From contig MGLN01000045.1 in NCBI GenBank assembly GCA_001796045.1, forward strand, positions 1,919 to 13,086: 11,168 bases of DNA, in the 5' to 3' direction. The first letter of the stretch is position 1; each line of letters starts with the position of its first letter. Below the pieces are notes generated by a model. The model saw only the letters and a program-made list of their open reading frames with translations, was not told where the DNA came from and ran no database searches. Positions 1 through 7,606 of the stretch are shown here, piece by piece. The DNA is from Caulobacterales bacterium RIFOXYB1_FULL_67_16. Lineage in GTDB: Bacteria > Pseudomonadota > Alphaproteobacteria > Caulobacterales > Caulobacteraceae. The position numbers and the translations under genes are program-made.

Positions 1-17
1 GGAGCGGCGTCGGTCAT
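1..17 (-). CDS. Possible 5' end of a divergent gene (secB-like?), cut by the window edge
   Basis: On the minus strand an ATG at 17-15 opens a frame reading M-T-D-A-A into the window edge. SecB chaperones of Caulobacterales often begin MTD followed by a low-complexity Ala/Pro stretch, and my recollection is that secB/fxsA genes lie next to the Tim44-like gene in alphaproteobacteria, so a secB start is plausible. Five residues cannot prove it, and no strong Shine-Dalgarno is seen (a weak GAAGA lies just upstream). A competing reading is the plus strand: frame 1 is open from the edge to TAA at 58-60 and would encode the last 19 residues of an unknown protein. Its third-position GC (about 68 percent) is lower than in the sure genes here, so I favour the minus reading weakly. 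Confidence 0.25.
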
Positions 18-128
18 GGGCGTCTTCAATGCGAAAAAGGGGCCGATTGGGCCGGAATAAGGCGCCGCGACTACCACGGCGAGACGCTTGGCCGCAACGT
101 CACTCGCTCGCCAGACGCGCGCGCCGCC

Positions 129-157
129 TTGCGTCCTCCTATATGAGACCCTAATCG
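129..157 (+). promoter_or_regulatory. Candidate promoter for the Tim44-like gene and mltA
   Basis: TTGCGT at 129-134 and TAATCG at 152-157 are separated by 17 bases. They partly resemble the Caulobacter housekeeping pattern TTGaCgS / GCTANAWC. The site lies about 45-75 bases before the TTG start at 203. The -10 match is imperfect, so this is only a candidate; no other box in 61-202 looked better. Confidence 0.25.
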
Positions 158-190
158 TCACCCCGGCGCGTCTCGCGAGCGCCGACATTC

Positions 191-196
191 AGGAAG
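191..196 (+). promoter_or_regulatory. Ribosome binding site that fixes a TTG start
   Basis: AGGAAG lies six bases before the TTG at 203-205. No ATG or GTG in this frame lies upstream within the leader. The hydrophobic membrane segment begins only a few residues after this TTG, so a later start would cut into it. This supports TTG as the true start of the Tim44-like gene. Confidence 0.7.
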
Positions 197-202
197 TTCG
201 CC

Positions 203-853
203 TTGCCCGCCTTTCCGGTCCAGTTCCAGATCGTGGTGTTCGCCGTCATTGCGGCGATCGTCCTGTTCCAGCTCTATAATGTCCTGGGCAAGCGGGTCGG
301 CCGCCAGCCTCAGGAAGACGCCAAGGTCCTGCCGCCCGCGTCGAACGCCGCGCCCGAGGCCTCCAAGACCCCGGCGCTGGACGCCGCCACCCTGGCCTCG
401 ATCGCCGGGCTGAAGGCGCGAGACCCGGGCTTCGACCCCCAGCGTTTCCTCGAAGGCGCGCGTCAGGCCTATGAGACCATCGTGCGCGGCTACGCCGCCG
501 GCGACCGCGCGGCCCTGGCCCCGCTTCTGACGCCCAATGTCATGGCCTCGTTCGAGACCGGCATCGCGGCCCGCGAGACGCGCGGCGAGACCGAGACGGT
601 CGAATTCCTCTTCCCGCCCCGCGCCGATCTGGAAGGCGCCACGGTCCAGGGCGACAAGGCCGTGGCCAAGGTCCGCTTCCTGGCCGAACTGCGCAGCCGC
701 GTGACCAAGGCCTCGGGCGAGACCGCCGATTCCGTCACGGGCGAGCCCCTGGTCGAGGAACGCCGCACCGCCGAGCACTGGACCTTCGAACGCACCCTCG
801 GGGCCGCAGACCCCAACTGGGTCCTGGCCCGCGTCGAGCCGGCCAGCGCCTGA
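203..853 (+). CDS. Tim44/TimA-family putative adaptor protein
   Basis: This 216-residue protein has one N-terminal membrane segment (about residues 7-27, starting VQFQIVVFAVIAAIVLFQ), then a charged linker rich in Ala and Pro (about 30-60). A Tim44-like domain follows (about 70-215), with the family pattern FDPQRFLEGARQAYETIVRGYAAGD, in which an amphipathic helix precedes a small alpha+beta fold. Tim44 is the mitochondrial inner-membrane adaptor that recruits Hsp70 to the TIM23 import channel. Alphaproteobacterial relatives sit at the inner membrane, but their role is not settled. Translation starts at TTG behind AGGAAG. The stop overlaps the mltA start (TGATG, 851-855), so the two are probably translationally coupled, an arrangement I recall as common in this class. 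Length is typical for the bacterial family and nothing is missing. The family call is firm; any import-like function is inference. Confidence 0.88.
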   Translation: MPAFPVQFQIVVFAVIAAIVLFQLYNVLGKRVGRQPQEDAKVLPPASNAAPEASKTPALDAATLASIAGLKARDPGFDPQRFLEGARQAYETIVRGYAAGDRAALAPLLTPNVMASFETGIAARETRGETETVEFLFPPRADLEGATVQGDKAVAKVRFLAELRSRVTKASGETADSVTGEPLVEERRTAEHWTFERTLGAADPNWVLARVEPASA

Positions 854-1971
854 TGTCGGCCATCCGGACGGCCGCCCGCTGGGCGCCGACGGTCGCTGCG
901 CTTCTTGCGGCCGCCTGTTCGACCGCTCCCATGACCCCGACGGGTCCCGTCGCGCCGGAACCGAGCGGGCCTCGACCCTATGTCCCCTCGCCGACGCCGG
1001 ACGCCCCTCGGCCTGCCCCGGCCGACGCCGTCAGCCCCGCGGTCCTGCCGGGCTGGAACGACGAGGATCACCTGGCCGCCTTCCGCGTCTATGTCGACGG
1101 CTGCGGCGCCGCGCGCGATACGCCCGGTCGGGCGGTCTGCGCCCGCGCCCGGGCCATGGCAGGCCCTGCCCTGACGCCCAGCGACGCCCGCGCCTTCTTC
1201 GAAGCCGGTTTCAGCGCCGTGCCGGCCCGGACCCCGGACGGGACGCCCGGCCTGCTGACCTCCTACTTCGCGCCGGAGTATCCGGCGCGCCGCGCGGCCG
1301 ACGCTGAGTTCTCGGCCCCCGTCCTGCCCCGGCCGGCCGATCCGCGCGGCGCCGGCGACCGCGCCGCTATCGAGGCCGCCGCCCGCCCGGACCAGGCCTT
1401 GGCCTGGATGCGGGCCGAGGACCTCTTCTTTCTTCAGATTCAGGGCTCCGGCTATCTGACATTCGAGGACGGGACCCGCGCCCGCGCCGCCTACGCCGCC
1501 GACAACGGCAAGTCGTTCGTCGGCATCGCCCGCCCCATGGCCCGCCAGGGCCTGCTGCCCGAGAACGGCACGTCCGGCGACGCCATCCGCGACTGGCTGG
1601 CCGAACACCGGGGGGCGGAGGCCCAGGCGGTCATGGCCCTGAACCCCCGCTACATCTTCTTCCGCCTCGACCCGGACGACGACGGTCATCCGCCCGGCGC
1701 GGCGGGCGTTCCCCTGACGGAGCGGCGCGCCATCGCGGTAGATCCGTCCCACTGGCGCTATGGCGAACTGGTCTGGCTGGAGGCCGACGGGGGCAATCTG
1801 CGGGGGGCCACAGCCTCCTATCGCGGCATGGCCATGGCGCTCGACACCGGCTCGGCCATCCGCGGTCCCGTGCGGGCCGACCTCTATATGGGCCGGGGCG
1901 ACGCCGCCGGCGCCGAGGCCGGAACCGTCCGCCACCCCTTGCGGATGTGGCGGCTGGTTCCGAAGGGCTGA
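853..1971 (+). CDS. mltA: Membrane-bound lytic murein transglycosylase A
   Basis: MltA cleaves the MurNAc-GlcNAc bond of peptidoglycan, leaving 1,6-anhydro-MurNAc ends, and acts in the periplasm on wall turnover. This 372-residue protein matches the E. coli enzyme (365) in size. It starts with a lipoprotein signal ending in AAAC (acylated Cys22; Ala rather than Leu at -3 is a little atypical), followed by a Pro/Ala-rich tether to about residue 55. The MltA core includes LLTSYFAPEY (about 134-143), FFLQIQGSGYLTF (about 192-204) and the YAADNGKSFVGIAR segment. The C-terminal 3D domain holds ALDTGSAIRGPVRADLY, whose Asp331 lines up with the E. coli ALDVGGAIKG motif that carries the catalytic acid. 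It overlaps the Tim44-like gene by one base, with no separate Shine-Dalgarno needed. I remember an Smr-domain gene often following mltA in related genomes; here a convergent gene follows. Confidence 0.93.
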   Translation: MSAIRTAARWAPTVAALLAAACSTAPMTPTGPVAPEPSGPRPYVPSPTPDAPRPAPADAVSPAVLPGWNDEDHLAAFRVYVDGCGAARDTPGRAVCARARAMAGPALTPSDARAFFEAGFSAVPARTPDGTPGLLTSYFAPEYPARRAADAEFSAPVLPRPADPRGAGDRAAIEAAARPDQALAWMRAEDLFFLQIQGSGYLTFEDGTRARAAYAADNGKSFVGIARPMARQGLLPENGTSGDAIRDWLAEHRGAEAQAVMALNPRYIFFRLDPDDDGHPPGAAGVPLTERRAIAVDPSHWRYGELVWLEADGGNLRGATASYRGMAMALDTGSAIRGPVRADLYMGRGDAAGAEAGTVRHPLRMWRLVPKG

Positions 1972-1980
1972 CGCAAATAC

Positions 1981-1999
1981 CCTCTCTCACCGCGAGAGG
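1981..1999. terminator. Small hairpin after mltA, possible terminator
   Basis: CCTCTC at 1981-1986 pairs with GAGAGG at 1994-1999 around a 7-base loop, starting 10 bases after the mltA stop. The six-pair stem is modest and no T-run follows, so it would be a weak intrinsic terminator at best. It could also be part of a dispersed intergenic repeat with the hairpin at 2033-2048. Confidence 0.3.
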
Positions 2000-2032
2000 T
2001 TCAGCGATCAGCGGCGACGGCCAAATCTCCTC

Positions 2033-2048
2033 ATTCTTGCGAAGGAAT
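2033..2048. repeat. REP-like hairpin with GCGA tetraloop
   Basis: ATTCTT (2033-2038) pairs with AGGAAT read backwards (2043-2048, one G-T pair) around the loop GCGA. The segment CATTCTTGCGAAGGAATC resembles short dispersed intergenic repeats of the form CATTCCCGCGAAAGCGGGAATC seen in many proteobacteria. It sits between the convergent genes mltA and usp. A single copy in this window cannot prove it is a repeat; I infer it from the look of the sequence. It also contains a GAATC (GANTC) site of the CcrM methylation type. Confidence 0.35.
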
Positions 2049-2089
2049 CTGGGAAATTCAGCCGTCGGGCTTGGTGAAACCTCCGCCCG

Positions 2090-2557
2090 TCAGGCCAGAT
2101 CCTCGATCTCGGCCTCGGTCAGCTCGCCGGGCACGATGGTGACCGGCAGCTTGCGCCCGCCCAGCTGGGCGCCCTGTTTGATGATGGCCGAGACCAGGGG
2201 TCCCGGTCCGCGCGAGCCGGCGCCGGCCGCCAGGACCAGGATCTTGATGTCCGGATCCTCCCCGACCACCTTCCGGATCGCGCCCTGTGCCTCGCCCGTC
2301 TCGATCAGGAAGACCGGGGGCGCGCCGGATCGCTCCATCGCCTCCTCGCCCAGCCGGGTCAGCAGGGCCTCGGCCTCTTCCCTCTGCTGGCGCTCGATCT
2401 CCTCGCGCACCCCGGACCAATGGGCGTCGCTGTTGGAGGGCAGGACGCGCAGCATGACCACGCGGCCCCCGGTCGAGCGCGCGCGCCGACAGGCGAACCG
2501 CAGGGCGGCCTCGAACTCGGGACTGTCGTCCACGACGACCAGGAACTTCCTCGGCAT
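2090..2557 (-). CDS. Universal stress protein (UspA-domain) family
   Basis: This is a 155-residue single-domain Usp protein. The N-terminus FLVVVDDSPEFEAALRFACRRA is the typical first strand, Asp and helix of the fold. A helical stretch rich in Glu/Arg follows (about 48-76), then DIKILVLAAGAGSRG and the closing strand KLPVTIVPG. Usp proteins are cytoplasmic alpha/beta dimers induced by stress. Many bind ATP through G-2x-G-9x-G-S/T. Here GSRG (114-117) fits the first half, but nine residues on the sequence is KQ instead of G-S/T, so nucleotide binding may be weak or absent. The ATG at 2557 has a good GGGGAGG five bases upstream (2563-2569). The gene lies 49 bp behind gdhZ on the same strand and is probably co-transcribed at least in part, which would put it under the same nutritional control; that is inference. 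Confidence 0.87.
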   Translation of the reverse strand: MPRKFLVVVDDSPEFEAALRFACRRARSTGGRVVMLRVLPSNSDAHWSGVREEIERQQREEAEALLTRLGEEAMERSGAPPVFLIETGEAQGAIRKVVGEDPDIKILVLAAGAGSRGPGPLVSAIIKQGAQLGGRKLPVTIVPGELTEAEIEDLA

Positions 2558-2586
2558 GCCGGCCTCCCCGCCTAAGGGCCGAAGAG

Positions 2587-2601
2587 GCCGCGAGACGCGG
2601 C
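2587..2601 (-). other. Hairpin between gdhZ and usp
   Basis: GCCGCG (2587-2592) and CGCGGC (2596-2601) form a perfect six-pair stem with a three-base loop, six bases beyond the gdhZ stop and about 30 bases before the usp start. It is followed on the minus strand by CCTCTTCGG, not a T-run, so it is not a clear terminator. It could stabilise the gdhZ mRNA end or lower read-through into usp. In DNA this GC-rich, chance stems are common. Confidence 0.3.
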
Positions 2602-2606
2602 GCGCG

Positions 2607-5600
2607 TCAAGCGCGTTCCGCCGCTGCGGCCAGGTCGCGGATGGTGGCGTTGGCGATGGTCAGCTTGGCGAAGGACCAGCCCGAGCCGGACTGTTCGATC
2701 TCGTCGACCGAGGCCCGCACCCCCTCGACCACCGCCTGCTTGGAGCCGATCCAGGCGTCGACCGCGCCCTCGGCGGCGTCCTCGCTGGCCCCGACCGACG
2801 GATCCGACCGCTTGGCCACGGCCCGGGTCAGGGTCGCCTGTTCGTTCATCAGATCCTCGATCAGACGGCGCACCGCCAGCCGGTCGAAGTGGTCGACCGA
2901 CGGGATCGAGCCCGCCGCCGCCCGCAGCCGGTCGAAATCGAAGGCCGCCCCGACCTGGTGATACAGCCGGGCCATGGCCGCCACAGGCCAGCCGGTCTCC
3001 TGGGCCAGATCGCCGATATCGGCGGCGGCGACCAGGGGCCGCATCAGGCCGATCCGGCGCGTCAGATCCGCCGGCGCGCCGTTCTTGGCGAAGGACTCGA
3101 CCCGGCAGTCCAGCCGTCCCTGCTCGAACCGCGACAGGACCGGCGGGCCCTCGGCCTGCAGGGCGTCCGCGACCGGGCGATAGCGATCGATCAAGGCCTG
3201 GACCGAGACCCCGGCCTTGGCCCGACGCGCCAGCCAGAAGGTCTGGCGACGCAACACCACGGCGATCTCCTGATACAGGGCGATCTGGGCCTCGGCCGAG
3301 ATCTTCAGGTCCAGGGCCGACACCGCGTCCCAGGCCTCGTCCAGACGGAAGACGCGCCGCGCGGCCTCGAAGGCGATGATCAGGGCGGTGGTGTCGCACT
3401 CGGCCGAGCCGCGCAGCCGGTCCGGGAAGGTCGGACCGCACATGTTGACGATCTCGTTGGCCAGGACGGTGGCGATGATCTCGCGCCGCAGCCGGTGGCT
3501 CTTCATCTGCGGCTCGAAACGGGCCAGGGCCTCGGGGAAGTAGCGGACCAGCACCTGTTCGAAGAAGGGATCCTCCGGCGCCTGGGAGGCGACGATCTGT
3601 TCCGAAAGCTCCAGCTTGGCGTAGGCGGTCAGGACGGCCAGCTCCGGCCGCGCCAGCGGAATCCCGGCGGTCATCATCTCCTTGATCCGGGCGTCGTTCG
3701 GCAGGCCCTCGACCTTGCGGTCCAGCTTGCCGCGCGCCGACAGGCTCTGCATGAACCTCTGCTGGGCGTCCAGGCCGCCGACGCCCTCCGCCTGTTGCAG
3801 GCTCAGGGCCAGAGTCTGGTCATAGTTGTGGGCCAGCACCTTCAGGCCCACCTCCTCGGTCATGGAGGCCAGGAGCGGCGTGCGCTCTTCGGCCGGCAAA
3901 ACGCCGTTGGTCACGGCCGAACCGACCAGGATCTTGATGTTGACCTCGTGGTCCGAGGTGTCCACGCCCGCCGAATTGTCGATGGCGTCGGTGTTGATGC
4001 GCCCGCCGTTCTGACCGAAGATGATCCGTCCGGCCTGGGTGAAGCCCAGATTGGCCCCCTCGCCCACGACCTTGACCCGCAGTTCGTCGGCGTTGATCCG
4101 CAGGGCGTCCGTGCCCTTGTCCCCGACCTGGGCGTCGGTCTCGGCGGCCGACTTCACATAGGTGCCGATCCCGCCCAGATACAGCAGCTCGGCCGGCGCC
4201 TTCAGGATGGCGCGGATCAGGCTGATCGGGTCCAGTTCGTCCTCTGAGATGTCCAGGGCCGCCTTGATTTCGGGCGTCAGCTGGATCGACTTGGCCGAGC
4301 GCGAGAAGACGCCCCCGCCCTTGGAGATCAGCCCCTTGTCATAGTCCTGCCAGGAGGAGCGCGGCAGGTCGAACAGACGCTTGCGCTCCTTCCAGCTGAT
4401 GGCCGGATAGGGATCGGGATCGATGAAGATGTCGCGGTGGTCGAAGGCGGCGATCAGCTTGGTCGCCTCGGACAGCAGGGCCCCGTTGCCGAAGACGTCG
4501 CCCGACATGTCGCCGACGCCGATCATGGTGAAGGGCTGGGTCTGGATGTCCTTGCCCATCTCGCGGAAGTGGCGCTTCACCGCCTCCCAGGCGCCGCGGG
4601 CGGTAATCCCCATGGCCTTGTGGTCATAGCCGATCGAACCGCCGCTCGCGAAGGCGTCGCCTAGCCAGAAGCCGTAGGCGGCCGAAACCCCGTTGGCGAT
4701 GTCCGAGAAGGTGGCCGTTCCCTTGTCGGCCGCGACGACCAGATAGGGATCGTCCTGCTCCCAGGCGATCACCTGGGCCGGCCGCGTCACCGCGCCGTCG
4801 GCGGCGATATTGTCGGTGATGTCCAAGAGGCCGGACAGGAAGGTGCGATAGGCGCGGATGGCCTCGCCCTGGATGGCTTCTCGGTCGGTCGTGCGGGGCA
4901 GTTGCTTCGGATAGAAGCCGCCCTTGGAGCCGACGGGCACGATGACGGCGTTCTTGACCTGCTGCGCCTTGACCAGGCCCAGGACCTCGGTGCGGAAGTC
5001 GTCGCGGCGGTCCGACCAGCGCAGGCCGCCGCGCGCCACCGGGCCGAAGCGCAGGTGAACCCCCTCGACGTGCGGGGCGCAGACGAAGATCTCGCGATAC
5101 GGCTTGGGCAGGGGCAGGTCTTCAAGCTCGCTGGAGGCGATCTTGATCGAGATGTGCGGCTTGGGCTGGCCGTCGGCGTCCGACTGGAAGTAGTTGGTCC
5201 GCTTGATCGCCCCGATCAGGGCGGCGATGCGGCGCAGGGCGCGGTCGTGATCCAGGCTCTTCACGTCCTGCAGCAGGCGCGTGATCTCGGCGGTCTGGGC
5301 CGCGACGGGGGCTTCGCGGCTCTCGACCGGGCCGCCGGCGGGGTCGAACTTCGCCTTGAACAGGGCCAGGAGGGCGCGCGAGACCTCGGGATATTCCCGC
5401 AGGGCCTCTTCCTGAACCGCCTGCGACGGATCCAGGCCGGCCTGCTGGCGATAACGGGCAAGGGTGCGGATCAGGGCGGCCTCGCGCCATTCGACGCCCA
5501 GTTCGATGACCAGGCGGTTGAAGCCGTCGCTCTCGGTCCGGCCGTTCCACACGGCGGCGAAGGCGCGCTCGAACGGCGTCTTCACATCGGCGAAGACCAG

Positions 5601-7463
5601 TTCCTCGCCGCGCGGATCCTCCATCAGGAACTCGTGGACGTGGATTTCCTCCTCGCCCAACGGCCGGATCGGATAGCCATATTCCTCCAGGGTCTTCAGA
5701 CCCATGTCGGCCAGGATCGGGAGGACGTCGGACAGGGGCACGGTGGGGCCCCGGCGATACAGCTTGAAACGGAACTGAAGGGGGCTGTCCTCGGCGTTGC
5801 GGAAGGCGCGCACCGCCACCGGTTCGCCAGCGCCGACCTGGCCCGTGGCGTTAAGCCGCTCCATTTCCGCCAGATCGACCGCCGCCTCGTCGGCGTCGTA
5901 ACGGTCGCGATAGGCGGGACCGAAGGCGCGGGCCCAGCGGGTGCTCAGCGGCCCGACCTCGACGTCGGCGACGCCGGCGCGTCGCAGGGCGCCCTCGAAC
6001 CGTTCGACCCAGCCGCGGCCCGCCTCGGCGACGTCGTGTTCCAGCTGGGCCGCGTCGGGGGTCGGGTGGTCTCCCGGCGTCACCCCGATGATGAAATGGA
6101 CCCGAACCAAAGGCGCGTCGGACAGCTGCGGATACCAGGCCGAGATCCGGCCGCCCCAGGCGCGGGCGACGATCTGTCCGATCCGCTCGCGCACGGCTGC
6201 ATCGAACTTCTCGCGGGGGATGAAGCACAGCACCGAAACGAACCGGTCGAACGGATCCAGGCGGGTGAACAGCCGGATGCGGGGCCGGTCATAGAGGTGG
6301 AGGATGCCCAGAGCGATCGACAGAAGCTCGTCCTCGCCCATCTGGAACAGCTCGTCCCGGGGGTAGTTCTCGAGGATGTTGCGCAGACGCTTTTCGTTGT
6401 GGCTGCCGGGCGCCTTGTCGGCGCGGGCCAGGACATTGGCGACCTTGCGCCGGATCAGCGGGGTTTCGGTCGCCAGCTGGTCATAGGCGTCCGAGGTGAA
6501 CAGGCCCACGAACCGAGTCTCGCCGGCCGCCTTGCCGTCCGGGCCGTAACGCTTGACCCCCACATAGTCCATGTAGGCGCGGCGATGGACCCGCGACCTC
6601 GCATTGGCCTTGGCGACGGTCACCGGCTCGCTCAGGTCGAGCTGGCGGCGCATCTGGCGCGTCAGGACGGCCGGCTCGGAGGCGCGGCGCAGGACGGTCC
6701 GTTCCGGATCGGCCAGGATCCCCAGACCGGCGCCCGACTGGCTCAGCGGCGCCTCGGCCTCGTAATCGCCGTCCGCCGCGCGCGGATAGTCGTAATCGCG
6801 CGCGCCCAAGAAGACGAAATGATCGCTCTTCAGCCACTTCAGGAAAGCGATGTTCTCGGCCAGCACCGCCGGATCGACCTTGGGCGGGGTTTCCTCCAGC
6901 CGCATCACGGCCTGGCGCATCAGTCCGGTCATGGCCTCGTGATCGGCCACCGCGACGTGGACGTCGGACAGGCATTCGGCCAGGCCCTCGCCCAGGGCGT
7001 CCCGCCGTTCCTGGGGGGCGCCGTCGATCACCAGCATGATCACCGACAGCCGCCGACCGTCCAGCTCCACCACCGGGTGGAACAGGGCGCGGACCGACAC
7101 CCCGGCCTCGGCCAGGGCGCCCATGACGCTGTCGACCAGGAAGGGGGCGTCGGTCTGGATGATCCGGACCAGATCATAGTCCAGCGTCTGACCCTCGGCG
7201 CCGGCCAGGGGGCCGACCGTGATCAGGGGCGCCGATCCTGCCGGATAGTCTTTCGCCGCCCGCCAGGACGCGGCCAGAAGCGCCGCCAGGTCTTCCCCGC
7301 CCAGCTCGGGGGTTTCGTCGGCTGCATAGTCTTCATGCGCCTGGGCCAGGAAAGACTGTTCGGCCGGGCCGGGCGACGTCCCGAGGATCCGCGCGAAGGA
7401 GGCTTCAAGGGCGGCCGGGGTGATCGGCTGGACCAGAGAAAGGCGCGGATCGAGGGCGGTCAT
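2607..7463 (-). CDS. gdhZ: NAD-specific glutamate dehydrogenase, large (about 180 kDa) class
   Basis: It catalyses glutamate + NAD+ + water to 2-oxoglutarate + ammonia + NADH in the cytoplasm, mainly for glutamate catabolism. The product is 1618 residues, the usual size of this class. The first ~650 residues are the regulatory N-terminal part (ACT-like and helical segments). The catalytic core follows: GGLRWSDRRDDFRTEVLGL (about 810-828), then VPVGSKGGFYPK with Lys847 as substrate/catalytic Lys. The NAD-binding part has GVGDMSGDVFGNG (982-994) and an acidic strand end FIDPDP. The C-terminal ~500 residues are helical. In Caulobacter crescentus the counterpart GdhZ also stimulates FtsZ GTPase activity together with KidO, coupling metabolism to division; whether this applies here is inference. 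I chose ATG at 7463; an in-frame TTG two codons upstream (7469) is possible, and neither has a strong Shine-Dalgarno. No frameshift is seen over 4.8 kb. The usp gene follows. Confidence 0.95.
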   Translation of the reverse strand: MTALDPRLSLVQPITPAALEASFARILGTSPGPAEQSFLAQAHEDYAADETPELGGEDLAALLAASWRAAKDYPAGSAPLITVGPLAGAEGQTLDYDLVRIIQTDAPFLVDSVMGALAEAGVSVRALFHPVVELDGRRLSVIMLVIDGAPQERRDALGEGLAECLSDVHVAVADHEAMTGLMRQAVMRLEETPPKVDPAVLAENIAFLKWLKSDHFVFLGARDYDYPRAADGDYEAEAPLSQSGAGLGILADPERTVLRRASEPAVLTRQMRRQLDLSEPVTVAKANARSRVHRRAYMDYVGVKRYGPDGKAAGETRFVGLFTSDAYDQLATETPLIRRKVANVLARADKAPGSHNEKRLRNILENYPRDELFQMGEDELLSIALGILHLYDRPRIRLFTRLDPFDRFVSVLCFIPREKFDAAVRERIGQIVARAWGGRISAWYPQLSDAPLVRVHFIIGVTPGDHPTPDAAQLEHDVAEAGRGWVERFEGALRRAGVADVEVGPLSTRWARAFGPAYRDRYDADEAAVDLAEMERLNATGQVGAGEPVAVRAFRNAEDSPLQFRFKLYRRGPTVPLSDVLPILADMGLKTLEEYGYPIRPLGEEEIHVHEFLMEDPRGEELVFADVKTPFERAFAAVWNGRTESDGFNRLVIELGVEWREAALIRTLARYRQQAGLDPSQAVQEEALREYPEVSRALLALFKAKFDPAGGPVESREAPVAAQTAEITRLLQDVKSLDHDRALRRIAALIGAIKRTNYFQSDADGQPKPHISIKIASSELEDLPLPKPYREIFVCAPHVEGVHLRFGPVARGGLRWSDRRDDFRTEVLGLVKAQQVKNAVIVPVGSKGGFYPKQLPRTTDREAIQGEAIRAYRTFLSGLLDITDNIAADGAVTRPAQVIAWEQDDPYLVVAADKGTATFSDIANGVSAAYGFWLGDAFASGGSIGYDHKAMGITARGAWEAVKRHFREMGKDIQTQPFTMIGVGDMSGDVFGNGALLSEATKLIAAFDHRDIFIDPDPYPAISWKERKRLFDLPRSSWQDYDKGLISKGGGVFSRSAKSIQLTPEIKAALDISEDELDPISLIRAILKAPAELLYLGGIGTYVKSAAETDAQVGDKGTDALRINADELRVKVVGEGANLGFTQAGRIIFGQNGGRINTDAIDNSAGVDTSDHEVNIKILVGSAVTNGVLPAEERTPLLASMTEEVGLKVLAHNYDQTLALSLQQAEGVGGLDAQQRFMQSLSARGKLDRKVEGLPNDARIKEMMTAGIPLARPELAVLTAYAKLELSEQIVASQAPEDPFFEQVLVRYFPEALARFEPQMKSHRLRREIIATVLANEIVNMCGPTFPDRLRGSAECDTTALIIAFEAARRVFRLDEAWDAVSALDLKISAEAQIALYQEIAVVLRRQTFWLARRAKAGVSVQALIDRYRPVADALQAEGPPVLSRFEQGRLDCRVESFAKNGAPADLTRRIGLMRPLVAAADIGDLAQETGWPVAAMARLYHQVGAAFDFDRLRAAAGSIPSVDHFDRLAVRRLIEDLMNEQATLTRAVAKRSDPSVGASEDAAEGAVDAWIGSKQAVVEGVRASVDEIEQSGSGWSFAKLTIANATIRDLAAAAERA

Positions 7464-7530
7464 GGACAATAGTCTCGGGCGACGCGGCCTTGGCCGCTGG
7501 GGCAGGCGCGCGACTGCGCGTCACATCGCT

Positions 7531-7558
7531 GACTAGGCCAGGTCCGGTCGCGCGTGAA
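7531..7558 (-). promoter_or_regulatory. Weak candidate promoter for gdhZ
   Basis: Read on the minus strand, TTCACG (7558-7553) and CTAGTC (7536-7531) are 16 bases apart, loosely like the Caulobacter -35 TTGaCg and -10 CTANAW boxes. It would start transcription about 55-65 bases before the gdhZ ATG. The match is poor and other start points are possible; the position downstream of the palindromes at 7582-7621 is what makes it worth noting. Confidence 0.2.
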
Positions 7559-7581
7559 GCCCCTGACGATCAAACAGTCTC

Positions 7582-7596
7582 CTGAACGGCGTTCAG
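7582..7596. promoter_or_regulatory. Perfect palindrome, operator-like, upstream of gdhZ
   Basis: CTGAAC-GGC-GTTCAG is a perfect inverted repeat with six-base arms and a three-base centre, about 120 bases before the gdhZ start. Palindromes of the type TGAAC-n-GTTCA are typical operators of dimeric regulators, for example of TetR type. It is too short and lacks a T-run to be a terminator. No regulator gene lies in the window, so the binding protein is unknown. Confidence 0.4.
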
Positions 7597-7606
7597 CTTG
7601 GAAGAC

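Noticed and set aside
490..1935. 481-codon minus-strand frame opposite the Tim44-like gene and mltA
   Set aside because: It covers both recognised plus-strand genes and is Gly/Arg/Ala-rich without any motif; a shadow frame.
1947..4247. 766-codon plus-strand frame from the mltA end across usp into gdhZ
   Set aside because: It runs antisense to two recognised genes, shows no domain or ribosome site, and has the Gly/Arg/Asp/Gln-rich make-up of a shadow frame.
4902..7472. 856-codon open frame on the plus strand, antisense to most of gdhZ
   Set aside because: Its translation is low-complexity, rich in Gly/Arg/Gln/Asp/His with no recognisable domain, and it lies fully opposite the clear gdhZ coding sequence. 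Long antisense frames are expected when GC at third positions is this high.
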